This document shows, in pieces, positions 30,695 to 39,301 of a stretch of DNA of 40,492 bases. Both the position numbers and the translations under genes were made by a program. The first letter of the stretch is position 1. The number at the start of each line of letters is the position of its first letter. Origin of the DNA: CAZNYG01 sp964577205 (GTDB taxonomy: Bacteria; Elusimicrobiota; Endomicrobiia; Endomicrobiales; CAIRNS01); the NCBI GenBank assembly GCA_964577205.1, contig CAZNYG010000007.1, positions 1 to 40,492 on the forward strand. The letters run 5' to 3'. Under the pieces are notes generated by a model, which saw only the letters and a list, made by a program, of their open reading frames with translations, searched no databases and was not told the DNA's origin.

Positions 30695-33600
30695 ATGAAA
30701 CTGCCTCCTGCCAAATTCCTGTCATTCATCAAATTCGCCGCTTTGTTCGTGGCCGCCGGCGCATTTTTAGTCTGGCTGGGGCTGAAGCACGCGGATCACT
30801 TGATGCGCAATGACCTGATGCAGCAGGTCAGTACAGCCGCATTGTCGCTGAGCGTCGGAGACATCCTGTCCCTGCAGGGAACAGAGAACGTTCCGGACTC
30901 TCCCGTCCGCCAGCGCCTGATCAAACAGCTGGCCGCCATACGTCCGGCGATCCACCATTGCAGGAGGCTGTCACTGGCAGGACGGTCGGACGCCGGGAAC
31001 CTGATATTCCTGGCGGACAGCGAACCGCGCAACTGGACAGGATCCGTTTCCCCGGGAGATGAACATCTTCGGGTTTTCGATACAGGTTCCGCGGAGATCA
31101 TCGGTCCCTTCCGGGACAGCGAGGGGGAACACGTATTCGCGCTGGCCCCGGTAAACGTCAGGCACAGGCCAGGCACTCTGCTCTCCAGAAAGGGTAAAAC
31201 CGCCGCGGTTCTGCGCGCGGAGATAGATGCCCGCGCGTGGAAGCGGGATACCGCTATTCTTACATCCATGCCGACAGGGCTTGTCATGGTGCTCTGTATC
31301 GGCATTTTTGTCCTTATTGCCTCGGCCAGGCGCGTCCGGAACTTTCCCCGATCGGCCTTCCGTCGCCTGATGTCTGTACTGACGCTCATGATGCTCATTC
31401 TGATGACCGGCGCGCTCTTTCTCATGCTGCGGCTGCAGCGTCAGAACGCCCCATGGAGCAATCCGCCTCAGATCTTCCCGCCGCCGGCCGCGAAGACCGT
31501 CTCCAAGCCAAACACTTATTTTGACAGCCTTCTGACGTACATACCCGGTATATCCCCTGCCGCTCCGGCAGAACCGCGCGGAATCCCGCCCGGCATATTT
31601 CCCGACAGCCGGCAAATAAACCTGCTGCTGGCGACCGGCATCAGCGTCGTCGTTATATTTCTCGGGATGCTGGGGATCATCTACATCGTGCTCCGCCGCA
31701 CCGACACCGCGATCTTCGCCCGGCAGGAGGAACTGAGGTTAAGCGAGGAATCCCACCGCAACCAGTTCGACTACAACTCTGCGGTCATGCTGCGCATCGA
31801 CCCCGAAGACCAGAGTATCATGGCCGCCAACGAGGCCGCGATCAAATACTACGGCTATCCAAAGGGCCGCCTGCTGAACATGCATATCGCCGATATTTGC
31901 CCGTCATCCTCCAGCGATCTTGACCGGATCTGGCGGGCACTGGAACACGATAAAGGCATGTGGTTCAGCCTTAAGAACCGCCTCGCGGACGGTTCTCTCC
32001 GGGACACGGAAGTGTCTTTAAGCCTCATAAATTTCAGAAAAAAAACCGTTCTGCACGCCATCGTTTTCGACGTTACTCTCCGCAACCGGGCCGAAGAAGA
32101 AACACGGCGGCAGTCGGCCCTGATCAATTCCCTTTTCGATTCCATACCGGACATCGTCTTTTTCAAGGATATCGAAGGTGTTTACAGAGGCTGCAACCGT
32201 CACTTCGAGAAAATAGCGGGAAAGCCGAAAGAACAGATCCTTGGAAAGAACGATCACGATATCTTCCCGGCCGAAGCGGCCGACCGGTTCATTAAACATG
32301 ACAGGAAGATGCTCGACTCGGGACAGCCGATAAGGTACGAGGCATGGTACGATCTGCCCGAAGGCGGGAGAATACTGCTGGACACTATTAAAACCCCGCA
32401 CCGCGGCCCGGACGGATCCATCATGGGCATCGTAGGGATCAGCCGGGACATCACGAGCCGCATACGATCTGAAGAAGCGCTCAAAAGCGCGCACGCGCGG
32501 CTCAAAGCCGTGATGAGATCGGTTTTCGCCGGCATCATGCTTGTCCGAAAAAGGGACCGGGTCATCATCGATATCAACCCGGCCGCGGCGAATATGGTCG
32601 GCATGGACCCGCAGGGTATGATCGGCAAGGTCTGCCACCAGTATGTCTGCGCGGCGGAAGCCGGGCGCTGTCCGGCGTTCGACCTCGGGCAGGAGATAGA
32701 GAACTCAGAACAGACGCTTATCCGGACCGACGGCTCGGCGCTTCCGATCCTGAAAACCGTCACAAAGATAGAGCTGGAAGGGGAAACATACCTGCTCGAA
32801 AGTTTCGTCGATATCTCCTTCCGGAAGAAGGCCGAGGAGACATTCCGCCGGCAAAGGGAAGGCCTCCGGAGGGAACGGGCTAACCTGCAGGCCATATTCG
32901 ACTCGTCCCTGATCGCCATGCTTCTTCTCGACACGGAACTCCGTGTCACACGGTGCAACAAGGCCGTCATGAGCCTGGTGGGAAAAAAGGACTTCGACCT
33001 GATCGGCAAAAACCCGGGCGGTGCATTGTGCTGTATTCATGCATCGGAAACACCCGGCGGATGCGGCTATGCCGAAGCATGCACGCAATGCTCTACCAGA
33101 ACCGCGCTCCTGAACGTCATGAATACGAACGAAGAATTGAATGATCTCGAAACGGCCCACCAGGTCATGATCGAAGGAGAGGTGCATACCCGCTTTTACT
33201 CTATCAGCGCCGTTCCACTGATCCTGGACGGCAAAAGGCAGTTCCTGCTGGCGGTCATGAACATCACCGAACGTAAACTCAATGAGATCCGGCTGGCGCA
33301 GTCGAAAGACGAACTCGAAGAGCTGAACATCACACTGAAGGCTTCCTATGACCAGGCGAACCTGATGGCAAAACAGGCCCAGGCGGCCAGTATCGCCAAG
33401 GGGGAATTCCTTGCCAACATGAGCCACGAGATACGCACCCCCCTTAACGGCGTGATCGGCATGACAAGCCTCCTGCTGGACACCAGCCTTACAGAAGAAC
33501 AGCGGCGGTACGCCGAGATCGTCCGCGGCAGCAGCGAAACGCTGCTGGAACTGATCAACGGCATTCTGGATTACTCAAAGATCGAGGCGAAGAAGCTCGG

Positions 33601-35341
33601 GCTGGAAATGCTGGATTTCGATCTCACGAACCTTATGGACGACTGCATCCCCACGCTGGCGCTGAGAGCTCATGAAAAAAAGCTGGAACTCCTTTTTTTG
33701 GTAGATCCAAAAGTGCCTCCAATGCTCCGCGGCGACCCGGGCCGCCTGTGCCAGATACTCAACAATTTTGTCGGCAACGCGGTCAAGTTCACCCGCGAGG
33801 GAGAAGTGGCCGTCCGGGTCTCGGCCGCGGAAGTGACGGAGAGGGATGTCCTGCTCCATTTTTCCGTGCGCGATACGGGCATCGGCATACCGAAGGACAA
33901 GATCGGCATGCTTTTTGAGAAATTCACTCAGGTGGACGCGTCCACGACACGTAAGTATGGCGGCACCGGCCTTGGCCTGGCCATATCGAAACAGCTGGTG
34001 CATCTGATGAAGGGAGAGATCGGCGTGAACAGCGAGGAGGGCAGAGGATCCGAGTTCTGGTTCACCGCGCGGTTCGCCCTGCAGGAGAAGAAGGAACAGT
34101 ACCCCGGCGGCTTTCCCGATGTTCTGCGGAACGTCCGTGTCCTTATCGTTGATGACAATGCCGCCAGCCGCGAAATACTGGCCTCTCTTCTTGCGTCATG
34201 GGCCATGCGTCACGTCGAAGCCCGGAACGGACCCGCCGCGCTGGATATCCTTCTGCGCGCGGCGAACGAGAACGACCCGTTCCGTATCGCGCTGATCGAC
34301 ATGCATATGCCCGGCATGGACGGGGAGACCCTCGCCCGGTCCATTCGCGGGGACGAACGCCTGTCGGGGACTGCGCTGGTGATCCTGACCCCGATGAACA
34401 GGAAGAACGAAAGCCATCCCGATGAAAAGGGCTTCGCGGTATACGCGACCAAACCGGTACGGCAGTCGGAACTCAAGTCGATCCTGCCCGTGATCCTAGG
34501 CGAAAGTGGCCATGCGGACACAAAGGGGCATAACATCGACGAACACCGCAAAACGCGGGAGATCTCCAGCCTGTTTACCGGGCGCAAAGCGCGTATCCTC
34601 CTGGTCGAAGATAACATGACCAACCAGCAGGTCGCCCTTGGCATACTGAAAAAGCTCGGCCTGCGCGCGGAAGCCGTAGCTAACGGCGCCGAAGCGATCG
34701 CGATACTGGGAACGATCTCATACGATCTCGTGCTGATGGACATCCAGATGCCGGTAATGGACGGCATGGAAGCGGCGAGGGCCATCCGCGATCCCGGTTC
34801 CAGCGTTCTCGACCACGGCATTCCCGTCGTCGCGATGACCGCCCACGCTCTCGAAGACGACCGGAAAAAATGCCTCGACGCGGGAATGAACGATTTCCTG
34901 ACAAAACCTGTGACGCCGCAGGCGCTTGCACAGATCCTGGATAAATGGCTCTCGCAGGGAAAGGGGGAAACGCTCACGGACGGAGAACAGCAGCAGCCGA
35001 AGAAACCCGTCGTGTTCAACAGGGCGGACATGATGGAAAGAATGATGGGGGACAAAAACCTTCAGCAGACGATAATCAAATGCTTTCTCGAGGATATTCC
35101 CCGGCAGATGCAATCCCTGCTGGAGTATCTGCGGACTGAGGACCTGCCCGCCATGCAGCGCCAGGCTCACACCATCAAGGGGGCCTCGGCGAACATAAGC
35201 GGAGAGGCCGCGCGCGCCGCGGCTTTTGAAATGGAAAAAGCGGGGAAAGCCCGCGACCTTGCCGCAGCTAAGGCCGCGCTGCCCGCTCTCGAAAATAACC
35301 TCGCACTGCTTATCGAGGAACTGAAAAAGGAATTGTCATAA
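30695..35341 (+). CDS. Hybrid histidine kinase with four PAS domains, two receivers and HPt
   Basis: A 1548-residue membrane kinase. Helices at about 13-31, 192-209, 225-245 and 307-333 enclose two extracytoplasmic loops (about 32-190 and 246-306). Then come PAS domains from about 349, 471, 600 and 730, HisKA with phospho-acceptor H911 (NMSHEIRTPLNG), HATPase with N-box QILNNFVGNAVKFT and GGTGLGLAISK, receiver 1 with D1202, receiver 2 with D1349, and an HPt domain with H1492 (AHTIKGASANI). PAS3 has Cys at 647, 652, 659; PAS4 has Cys at 779, 780, 790, 796, 799. All phosphorelay residues are present, so a full His-Asp-His-Asp relay is possible, ending in the CheY-like protein encoded next. The signal is unknown; the cysteines suggest a metal or redox cue. 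Confidence 0.88.
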   Translation: MKLPPAKFLSFIKFAALFVAAGAFLVWLGLKHADHLMRNDLMQQVSTAALSLSVGDILSLQGTENVPDSPVRQRLIKQLAAIRPAIHHCRRLSLAGRSDAGNLIFLADSEPRNWTGSVSPGDEHLRVFDTGSAEIIGPFRDSEGEHVFALAPVNVRHRPGTLLSRKGKTAAVLRAEIDARAWKRDTAILTSMPTGLVMVLCIGIFVLIASARRVRNFPRSAFRRLMSVLTLMMLILMTGALFLMLRLQRQNAPWSNPPQIFPPPAAKTVSKPNTYFDSLLTYIPGISPAAPAEPRGIPPGIFPDSRQINLLLATGISVVVIFLGMLGIIYIVLRRTDTAIFARQEELRLSEESHRNQFDYNSAVMLRIDPEDQSIMAANEAAIKYYGYPKGRLLNMHIADICPSSSSDLDRIWRALEHDKGMWFSLKNRLADGSLRDTEVSLSLINFRKKTVLHAIVFDVTLRNRAEEETRRQSALINSLFDSIPDIVFFKDIEGVYRGCNRHFEKIAGKPKEQILGKNDHDIFPAEAADRFIKHDRKMLDSGQPIRYEAWYDLPEGGRILLDTIKTPHRGPDGSIMGIVGISRDITSRIRSEEALKSAHARLKAVMRSVFAGIMLVRKRDRVIIDINPAAANMVGMDPQGMIGKVCHQYVCAAEAGRCPAFDLGQEIENSEQTLIRTDGSALPILKTVTKIELEGETYLLESFVDISFRKKAEETFRRQREGLRRERANLQAIFDSSLIAMLLLDTELRVTRCNKAVMSLVGKKDFDLIGKNPGGALCCIHASETPGGCGYAEACTQCSTRTALLNVMNTNEELNDLETAHQVMIEGEVHTRFYSISAVPLILDGKRQFLLAVMNITERKLNEIRLAQSKDELEELNITLKASYDQANLMAKQAQAASIAKGEFLANMSHEIRTPLNGVIGMTSLLLDTSLTEEQRRYAEIVRGSSETLLELINGILDYSKIEAKKLGLEMLDFDLTNLMDDCIPTLALRAHEKKLELLFLVDPKVPPMLRGDPGRLCQILNNFVGNAVKFTREGEVAVRVSAAEVTERDVLLHFSVRDTGIGIPKDKIGMLFEKFTQVDASTTRKYGGTGLGLAISKQLVHLMKGEIGVNSEEGRGSEFWFTARFALQEKKEQYPGGFPDVLRNVRVLIVDDNAASREILASLLASWAMRHVEARNGPAALDILLRAANENDPFRIALIDMHMPGMDGETLARSIRGDERLSGTALVILTPMNRKNESHPDEKGFAVYATKPVRQSELKSILPVILGESGHADTKGHNIDEHRKTREISSLFTGRKARILLVEDNMTNQQVALGILKKLGLRAEAVANGAEAIAILGTISYDLVLMDIQMPVMDGMEAARAIRDPGSSVLDHGIPVVAMTAHALEDDRKKCLDAGMNDFLTKPVTPQALAQILDKWLSQGKGETLTDGEQQQPKKPVVFNRADMMERMMGDKNLQQTIIKCFLEDIPRQMQSLLEYLRTEDLPAMQRQAHTIKGASANISGEAARAAAFEMEKAGKARDLAAAKAALPALENNLALLIEELKKELS

Positions 35342-35380
35342 AGCCGCTGAACGCCATACAATTGAAAGGAGAACGCCACC

Positions 35381-35776
35381 ATGAAAACGCTTATTGTGGA
35401 AGACGATTTCACCAGCCGCATTTTTCTCCAAGAGATCCTGAAAGAGTACGGCCCCTCGCACATCGCCGTCAACGGCAGAGAAGCCATCGAAGCCGTCCGC
35501 GCCGCGATGAAGGAAGGCGAACCCTACGACCTTATATGTCTGGACATAATGATGCCCGAAATTGACGGACAGCAGGCTCTCGAAGCGATCAGGTCCATAG
35601 AGGAAGCTGACGGGGCCATTTCGTCGTGGGGAGCAAAGATCATCATGACAACCGCTCTGGACGACATGAAAAGCGTGAGGGACGCGTACGGCTCACTCTG
35701 CGACGCCTACCTGACCAAACCGATCAGTAAAGCCAGTCTCCTCAAGGAACTGCGCCAGATGGAACTGATCCCGTAA
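35381..35776 (+). CDS. CheY-like single-domain response regulator
   Basis: A 131-residue receiver: acidic pair D8/D9, phospho-acceptor D55 (ICLDIMMPEIDG), a conserved Thr in MTTALDD, and K in YLTKPISKA. No output domain, so it acts by contact or passes phosphate on. It lies 39 bases after the hybrid kinase with an AAAGGAG site, and it is the natural end point of the kinase HPt domain. The insertion between the fourth strand and helix (EEADGAISSWGAK) is longer than usual, as in some HPt-paired receivers. Confidence 0.88.
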   Translation: MKTLIVEDDFTSRIFLQEILKEYGPSHIAVNGREAIEAVRAAMKEGEPYDLICLDIMMPEIDGQQALEAIRSIEEADGAISSWGAKIIMTTALDDMKSVRDAYGSLCDAYLTKPISKASLLKELRQMELIP

Positions 35777-35800
35777 CAAGGGAAAGGCATCCCATCCGTC

Positions 35801-35862
35801 AATATAATATCTCCGGAATCCATTATATTTGTATTGACATATGGCACACATTGTACTAATAG
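35801..35862 (+). promoter_or_regulatory. Probable promoter/operator of the decayed toxin-antitoxin pair
   Basis: AATATAAT (35801-35808) and ATTATATT (35822-35829) form a perfect 8-bp inverted repeat with 13 bases between, a likely binding site for a ribbon-helix-helix antitoxin. TTGACA (35834-35839) is a perfect -35 box, followed at the right distance only by weak -10 candidates (TAATAG at 35857-35862). The patch is clearly more AT-rich than the surrounding genes. Confidence 0.4.
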
Positions 35863-35873
35863 ATGGACATGCC

Positions 35874-35960
35874 ATGAAAAGGATCAACTGGAGCGACGAA
35901 AAAAATAGCAAGCTGATCAGGGAAAGAGGAATACGTTTTGAAGAAATAGTATGTGAGTAA
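35874..35960 (+). pseudogene. Truncated BrnT-type toxin remnant
   Basis: A 28-codon frame with KRINWSDEKNSKLIRERGIR followed by FEEIVCE and TAA. This is the start of BrnT-family toxins (W-x-x-x-K-N-x-x-L-x-x-x-R-x-I-x-F-E-E), which normally run about 90 residues as ribonucleases. Everything after the second helix is missing. The gene was probably lost through an internal deletion that joined its start to the end of the antitoxin gene. Not expected to be toxic. Confidence 0.65.
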
Positions 35961-35961
35961 C

Positions 35962-36075
35962 ATGGAGAAAAAGGACCTTGAAGGAATTCAGAGGGCTGCC
36001 GTCAGGGAAGGAATCCCATATAAAACCCTTGTCGCGAGCATAATACACAAGTATGTCATGAGCATATGCCGATAA
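35962..36075 (+). pseudogene. C-terminal remnant of CopG-type antitoxin
   Basis: A 37-codon frame from ATG 35962 with KKDLEGIQRAAVREGIPYKT and LVASIIHKYV. This is the ribbon-helix-helix C-terminus of the CopG/BrnA-like antitoxins found with BrnT-type toxins (typically DLxxIxxxAxxEGIPYQTLIxSIIHKYV). The N-terminal strand that grips DNA is missing, so it is unlikely to work as a repressor. It follows the toxin remnant after one base. Confidence 0.6.
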
Positions 36076-36098
36076 TTGTTCTCCGCAAGGCTTCCTCT

Positions 36099-36119
36099 GT
36101 TCAAATCCCGCCCTCGGCA
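36099..36119 (+). other. tRNA-3'-end-like fragment
   Basis: GTTCAAATCCCGCCCTCGGCA has the T-loop (TTCAAAT), the following C and a 12-base tail of the right length for a tRNA 3' half. The bases before it do not pair as a T-stem and there is no rest of a tRNA. It may be a scar of integration at a tRNA gene, next to the decayed toxin-antitoxin pair. It could also be chance, since GTTCAA/TTGAAC forms a hairpin here. Confidence 0.25.
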
Positions 36120-36148
36120 TTGAACTAACCCCTGATAAGAGCTATAAT
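36120..36148 (+). promoter_or_regulatory. Strong sigma-70 promoter before the truncated membrane gene
   Basis: TTGAAC (36120-36125), 17-base spacer, TATAAT (36143-36148); 4 of 6 and 6 of 6 matches. The start would be near 36155. A strong GGAGGAG sequence (36190-36196) follows but has no usable start codon within reach. Confidence 0.6.
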
Positions 36149-36344
36149 AGCGACGAGATTTTGCGAAACCTGCTCCACGATTTCATCCTGGAGGAGTTCA
36201 GTCCCGCAGTCACACCGCGGAACGGCGGCGAATGCCCGCGTTTTTTTTCTTTACGGTTTCCCGGCGTATTGCCTTGCCGAGTATCTGGTAAAACGGCATT
36301 CTCTATACCGTTACGGAGCCGAGGAAGCGCTGGCTCTGAACGCC

Positions 36345-36863
36345 GTGCTGCTCATCGCCGGGGGAGCGATTGCGGGTCATGACTGGCTGAATGCCGACGA
36401 ATCAGCGCGGACCGTTCTATGCTGCGTCCTTGTTTGCGGGGGCAGTCTGTGGCTGTATTTCAGATTCAGTTCTCTTTACGCCGTGCTTATCGCCCTGCTG
36501 GCAATGCCTGTGCTGGTCCTTGCTTTCGGCATCATGAAAAGAAGGCGCGCCTTCATCGACACCGGGCTGCTGATCTCTTTGATAACGGTCGTGGTCAACA
36601 AGGATTATCTCGGCTTGAAACATTACGCGTGGGATCCGGCGATACTGGGTATCCTGCTGCTCGGTACCGCGCTTGCCTCCCTGCGTTTGCTGAAGAACAG
36701 CAAACAGGGTTTTACTTCGGAAGACCTCCTGAAACCCGAAGGACACGGCATCGACCTTGCCGTGATCGCCGCTTTCGCTGCGCCCTCCGCGGAAAGCCCC
36801 GGCCCGGCAGACCCTTTCTCAGGCGGCCAGTCCGGCGGAGCCGGCGCGTCCCGGAAGTATTAA
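36345..36863 (+). CDS. Membrane protein of unknown function, 5' end damaged
   Basis: The conventional GTG start at 36345 gives 172 residues with four to five membrane helices and an acidic, Gly/Ser-rich tail (FSGGQSGGAGASRKY). The same frame is open further upstream and reads like real protein (YGFPAYCLAEYLVKRHSLYR) from about 36252, but no ATG, GTG or TTG is found before it. ATG 36232 would join if the run of eight T at 36241-36248 had nine. Either a frameshift or a 5' truncation has occurred, or the protein starts within the helix region. I do not recognise the family. It may be a remnant of a larger membrane protein. Confidence 0.45.
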   Translation: MLLIAGGAIAGHDWLNADESARTVLCCVLVCGGSLWLYFRFSSLYAVLIALLAMPVLVLAFGIMKRRRAFIDTGLLISLITVVVNKDYLGLKHYAWDPAILGILLLGTALASLRLLKNSKQGFTSEDLLKPEGHGIDLAVIAAFAAPSAESPGPADPFSGGQSGGAGASRKY

Positions 36864-36980
36864 AAAGGAGCCGGTAGGGATTTGAGAGAGTGCGGTAATC
36901 TGGCCATTCCGGGCGGCCGCAGAAAAAAAATGTTCAGCTTTACGCGGCAATAAGTATAATATTAAAGAGGGAAATACAAC

Positions 36981-38582
36981 ATGCTGGGAAAGATAACGAA
37001 AATCGCAGCTTTGACGGCCGCGGGAATCATCGCCGGGATCATTGTTCTGTACCTGTTTACGGGTTTTGTGATAGTGCCGCTGGCCCTCCCGAAAATCGTT
37101 TCATCTCAGGGGACAAAATACCTCGGCCATACGGTTTCTCTGGGCGGCGCGTCGTTCAATCCGATCACCCTGCGGCTGGCCCTTCGCGATCTCAGCGTGC
37201 TGGATTCAGACAACACCGAGATGGCAGGGTTCGGAAAGTTCTGGCTGGACGTCGAGGCGCGGCGCCTTGTGAAAAAACAGTACCGGATCAGTACCGTCGG
37301 ATTCGACGGACTGCGCGTGAACGCCGTGCTTCTGCCCGGCAACAGGATAAATCTCATGTCCCTCATGCCCGAACGGGGTGAACAGCCGCCGTCGAAACCC
37401 GGACCGATGCCCGGCCTGGCTGTCGGCGAGATCGTCCTGCGGAACGGAACCCTTACTTTTTCCGACCAGTGCGTCGGGAAAGGGTTCGTCATGCGCGCGA
37501 ATGACGTTACTCTCGATGTCACCGGCCTTTCCACAAAACCCGGCAGCCGGGTGAAAATGGCCCTCAAAGCGAACATAGACGGCAAAGGCCTGCTGTCCAC
37601 TGAAGCGCTGGTGGAACCTTTCGCGCGAACGCCTCATATCGAAGCGTCGTTCTCGCTGGACGGATACGCCATGCGCGCGCTGACGCCTTATGTGGGCAAA
37701 TACACCGGGCGCGCGGTCAAAGACGGCAGCCGGCTCGACCTGCGGCTGGCGTACCGCATCGTCGGGAACAAGATCGAAGCCGGCCATAAGCTGATGGTGC
37801 AGGATTTCAGTTTCGCAGAAAAAGTGGAAAGCAAAGACGCGCTCCCGCTGCCGTTCGGGCTCGCCGTGGCCCTTCTGAAGGACCCCCGGGGATTGATAGA
37901 CGTTTCGCTGCCCGTGCAGGGCGATGTGACAGACCCGAAATTCAGTTACTGGCATATCCTTGGACAGGTAGCGGCAAACTTCTTCAAAAAGATCGCGCTG
38001 TCCCCTTTCAAAGCCCTTCACCTCCTTGTGCCGGGCGGCGGCGAAACAAAGGAAATGGCCTCGGTATCATTCGCGCCGGGCGGATCCTCATTGTCCGACG
38101 GCGAAAAAGCAAAGCTGGCGCGGCTGGCGGCCGCAATGAACCAACGGCCGGGCCTGTCGTTCGCGATCAACGGGGGCTATGACCCCGAGATCGACTGGAA
38201 CGCGATCCGGGCCGACGTGTTTGAAAAGGAATTCGCGAAGGGGATCAAGGACCCGGCGGCCCCGGTATATCCGCTGTACGAGGAAGCGTACCGGTCCCGG
38301 TTCGGGAAAGAAGAATGCGAGACGCTTAAAAGCCGTTTCACAAAGGACGGCGGCGTTGACGAAGCCGCGCTTGCCGCCGAGATGAAACGCGTTCTGATAG
38401 AAAAAAGCGAACCCGGCAAAGACGCTCTTAAGGAACTGGCGCGCGCGCGCATTCAGGCGGCGCGCGAGGCGTTCATCGCGGCGGGACTCGACGATAAACG
38501 AGTCAGGGACGGCGCGGCCCGCCAAAGCGTCGCCGTCATGAACAGAGTTCCGGTTGAATTGGTGCTGACGGTGCCGGAATAA
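36981..38582 (+). CDS. DUF748 / AsmA-like envelope protein
   Basis: A 533-residue protein with an N-terminal membrane helix (residues about 10-32), GHTVSLGGASFNPITLRLAL and LRDLSVLD, the opening of AsmA-like DUF748 proteins, then DVSLPVQGDVTDPKFSYWHI and a C-terminal VSFAPGGSSLSDGEKAKL block that sits in DUF748 C-termini. AsmA-like proteins form long beta-sheet grooves that help move lipids across the periplasm. Usual DUF748 proteins are about twice as long, so this is a short form. A TATAAT at 36955-36960 lies upstream with a poor -35. The stop is followed by the aquaporin ribosome binding site. Confidence 0.8.
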   Translation: MLGKITKIAALTAAGIIAGIIVLYLFTGFVIVPLALPKIVSSQGTKYLGHTVSLGGASFNPITLRLALRDLSVLDSDNTEMAGFGKFWLDVEARRLVKKQYRISTVGFDGLRVNAVLLPGNRINLMSLMPERGEQPPSKPGPMPGLAVGEIVLRNGTLTFSDQCVGKGFVMRANDVTLDVTGLSTKPGSRVKMALKANIDGKGLLSTEALVEPFARTPHIEASFSLDGYAMRALTPYVGKYTGRAVKDGSRLDLRLAYRIVGNKIEAGHKLMVQDFSFAEKVESKDALPLPFGLAVALLKDPRGLIDVSLPVQGDVTDPKFSYWHILGQVAANFFKKIALSPFKALHLLVPGGGETKEMASVSFAPGGSSLSDGEKAKLARLAAAMNQRPGLSFAINGGYDPEIDWNAIRADVFEKEFAKGIKDPAAPVYPLYEEAYRSRFGKEECETLKSRFTKDGGVDEAALAAEMKRVLIEKSEPGKDALKELARARIQAAREAFIAAGLDDKRVRDGAARQSVAVMNRVPVELVLTVPE

Positions 38583-38600
38583 AAAAGGGAGGACAGGTCC

Positions 38601-39296
38601 ATAAAAAAGTACGCGGCAGAGTTTTTTGGAACGTTCTGGCTGGTGCTGGGCGGATGCGGTAGCGCGGTGCTGGCCGCGGCGTTTCCCGATCTTGGCATCG
38701 GTTTTGCCGGCGTCGCGCTGGCGTTCGGTTTGACGGTGCTGACCATGGCGTACGCGATCGGGCATATTTCCGGATGCCATCTCAATCCCGCAGTCTCCGT
38801 CGGACTTTGGGCGGGAGGCCGGTTCCCGGGGAAACAGCTTTTGCCGTATTTTGCCGCGCAGGTGCTGGGAGCCATAGTGGCCGGAGGCGTCCTTTACCTG
38901 ATCGCGAGCGGCAGGGCGGGATTTGACGTTACCGCGGGATTCGCCTCCAACGGGTACGGGATCCATTCGCCCGGCGGGTATTCTCTCGGCGCGGCGCTCG
39001 TCACAGAGATCGTCATGACGATGATGTTCGTGCTGGTGATACTTGGGGCGACCGACAAACGCGCGCCGCAGGGGATGGCGCCCATTGCTATCGGTTTGTG
39101 CCTGACGCTGATACACCTGATCAGTATTCCCGTCACGAACACGTCCGTGAACCCCGCCCGCAGCACGGGAGTGGCCCTGTTTGCCGGCGGCTGGGCCGTA
39201 GGCCAGTTGTGGCTGTTCTGGCTTGCTCCCATCGCGGGAGCGCTGATCGGCGCGGCTGTTTACCGTTTCCTCGGATCTGAAGGCTCCAACGCCTGA
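38601..39296 (+). CDS. aqpZ: Aquaporin Z-type water channel, apparent ATA start
   Basis: A 231-residue membrane protein with both aquaporin loops: HLNPAVSVG (NPA at 62-64) and TSVNPARSTG. The arginine after the second NPA and the HISGCHLNPA context point to a water-selective AqpZ type. Homologues begin MxKxxAExFGTFWLVxGGCG; here that block is KKYAAEFFGTFWL and the codon before it is ATA (38601-38603). The stop of the previous gene (38580-38582) lies in frame, and no ATG, GTG or TTG lies between. GGGAGG (38587-38592) is 8 bases before ATA. The first conventional start is GTG 38643, which would remove most of helix 1. Confidence 0.85.
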   Translation: MKKYAAEFFGTFWLVLGGCGSAVLAAAFPDLGIGFAGVALAFGLTVLTMAYAIGHISGCHLNPAVSVGLWAGGRFPGKQLLPYFAAQVLGAIVAGGVLYLIASGRAGFDVTAGFASNGYGIHSPGGYSLGAALVTEIVMTMMFVLVILGATDKRAPQGMAPIAIGLCLTLIHLISIPVTNTSVNPARSTGVALFAGGWAVGQLWLFWLAPIAGALIGAAVYRFLGSEGSNA

Positions 39297-39301
39297 AGGC
39301 C

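Noticed and set aside
36161..36382. A separate 73-residue gene from TTG 36161
   Set aside because: After the T-run it reads as a basic, Ser/Arg-rich shadow of the membrane gene; only its first part could belong to a real protein.
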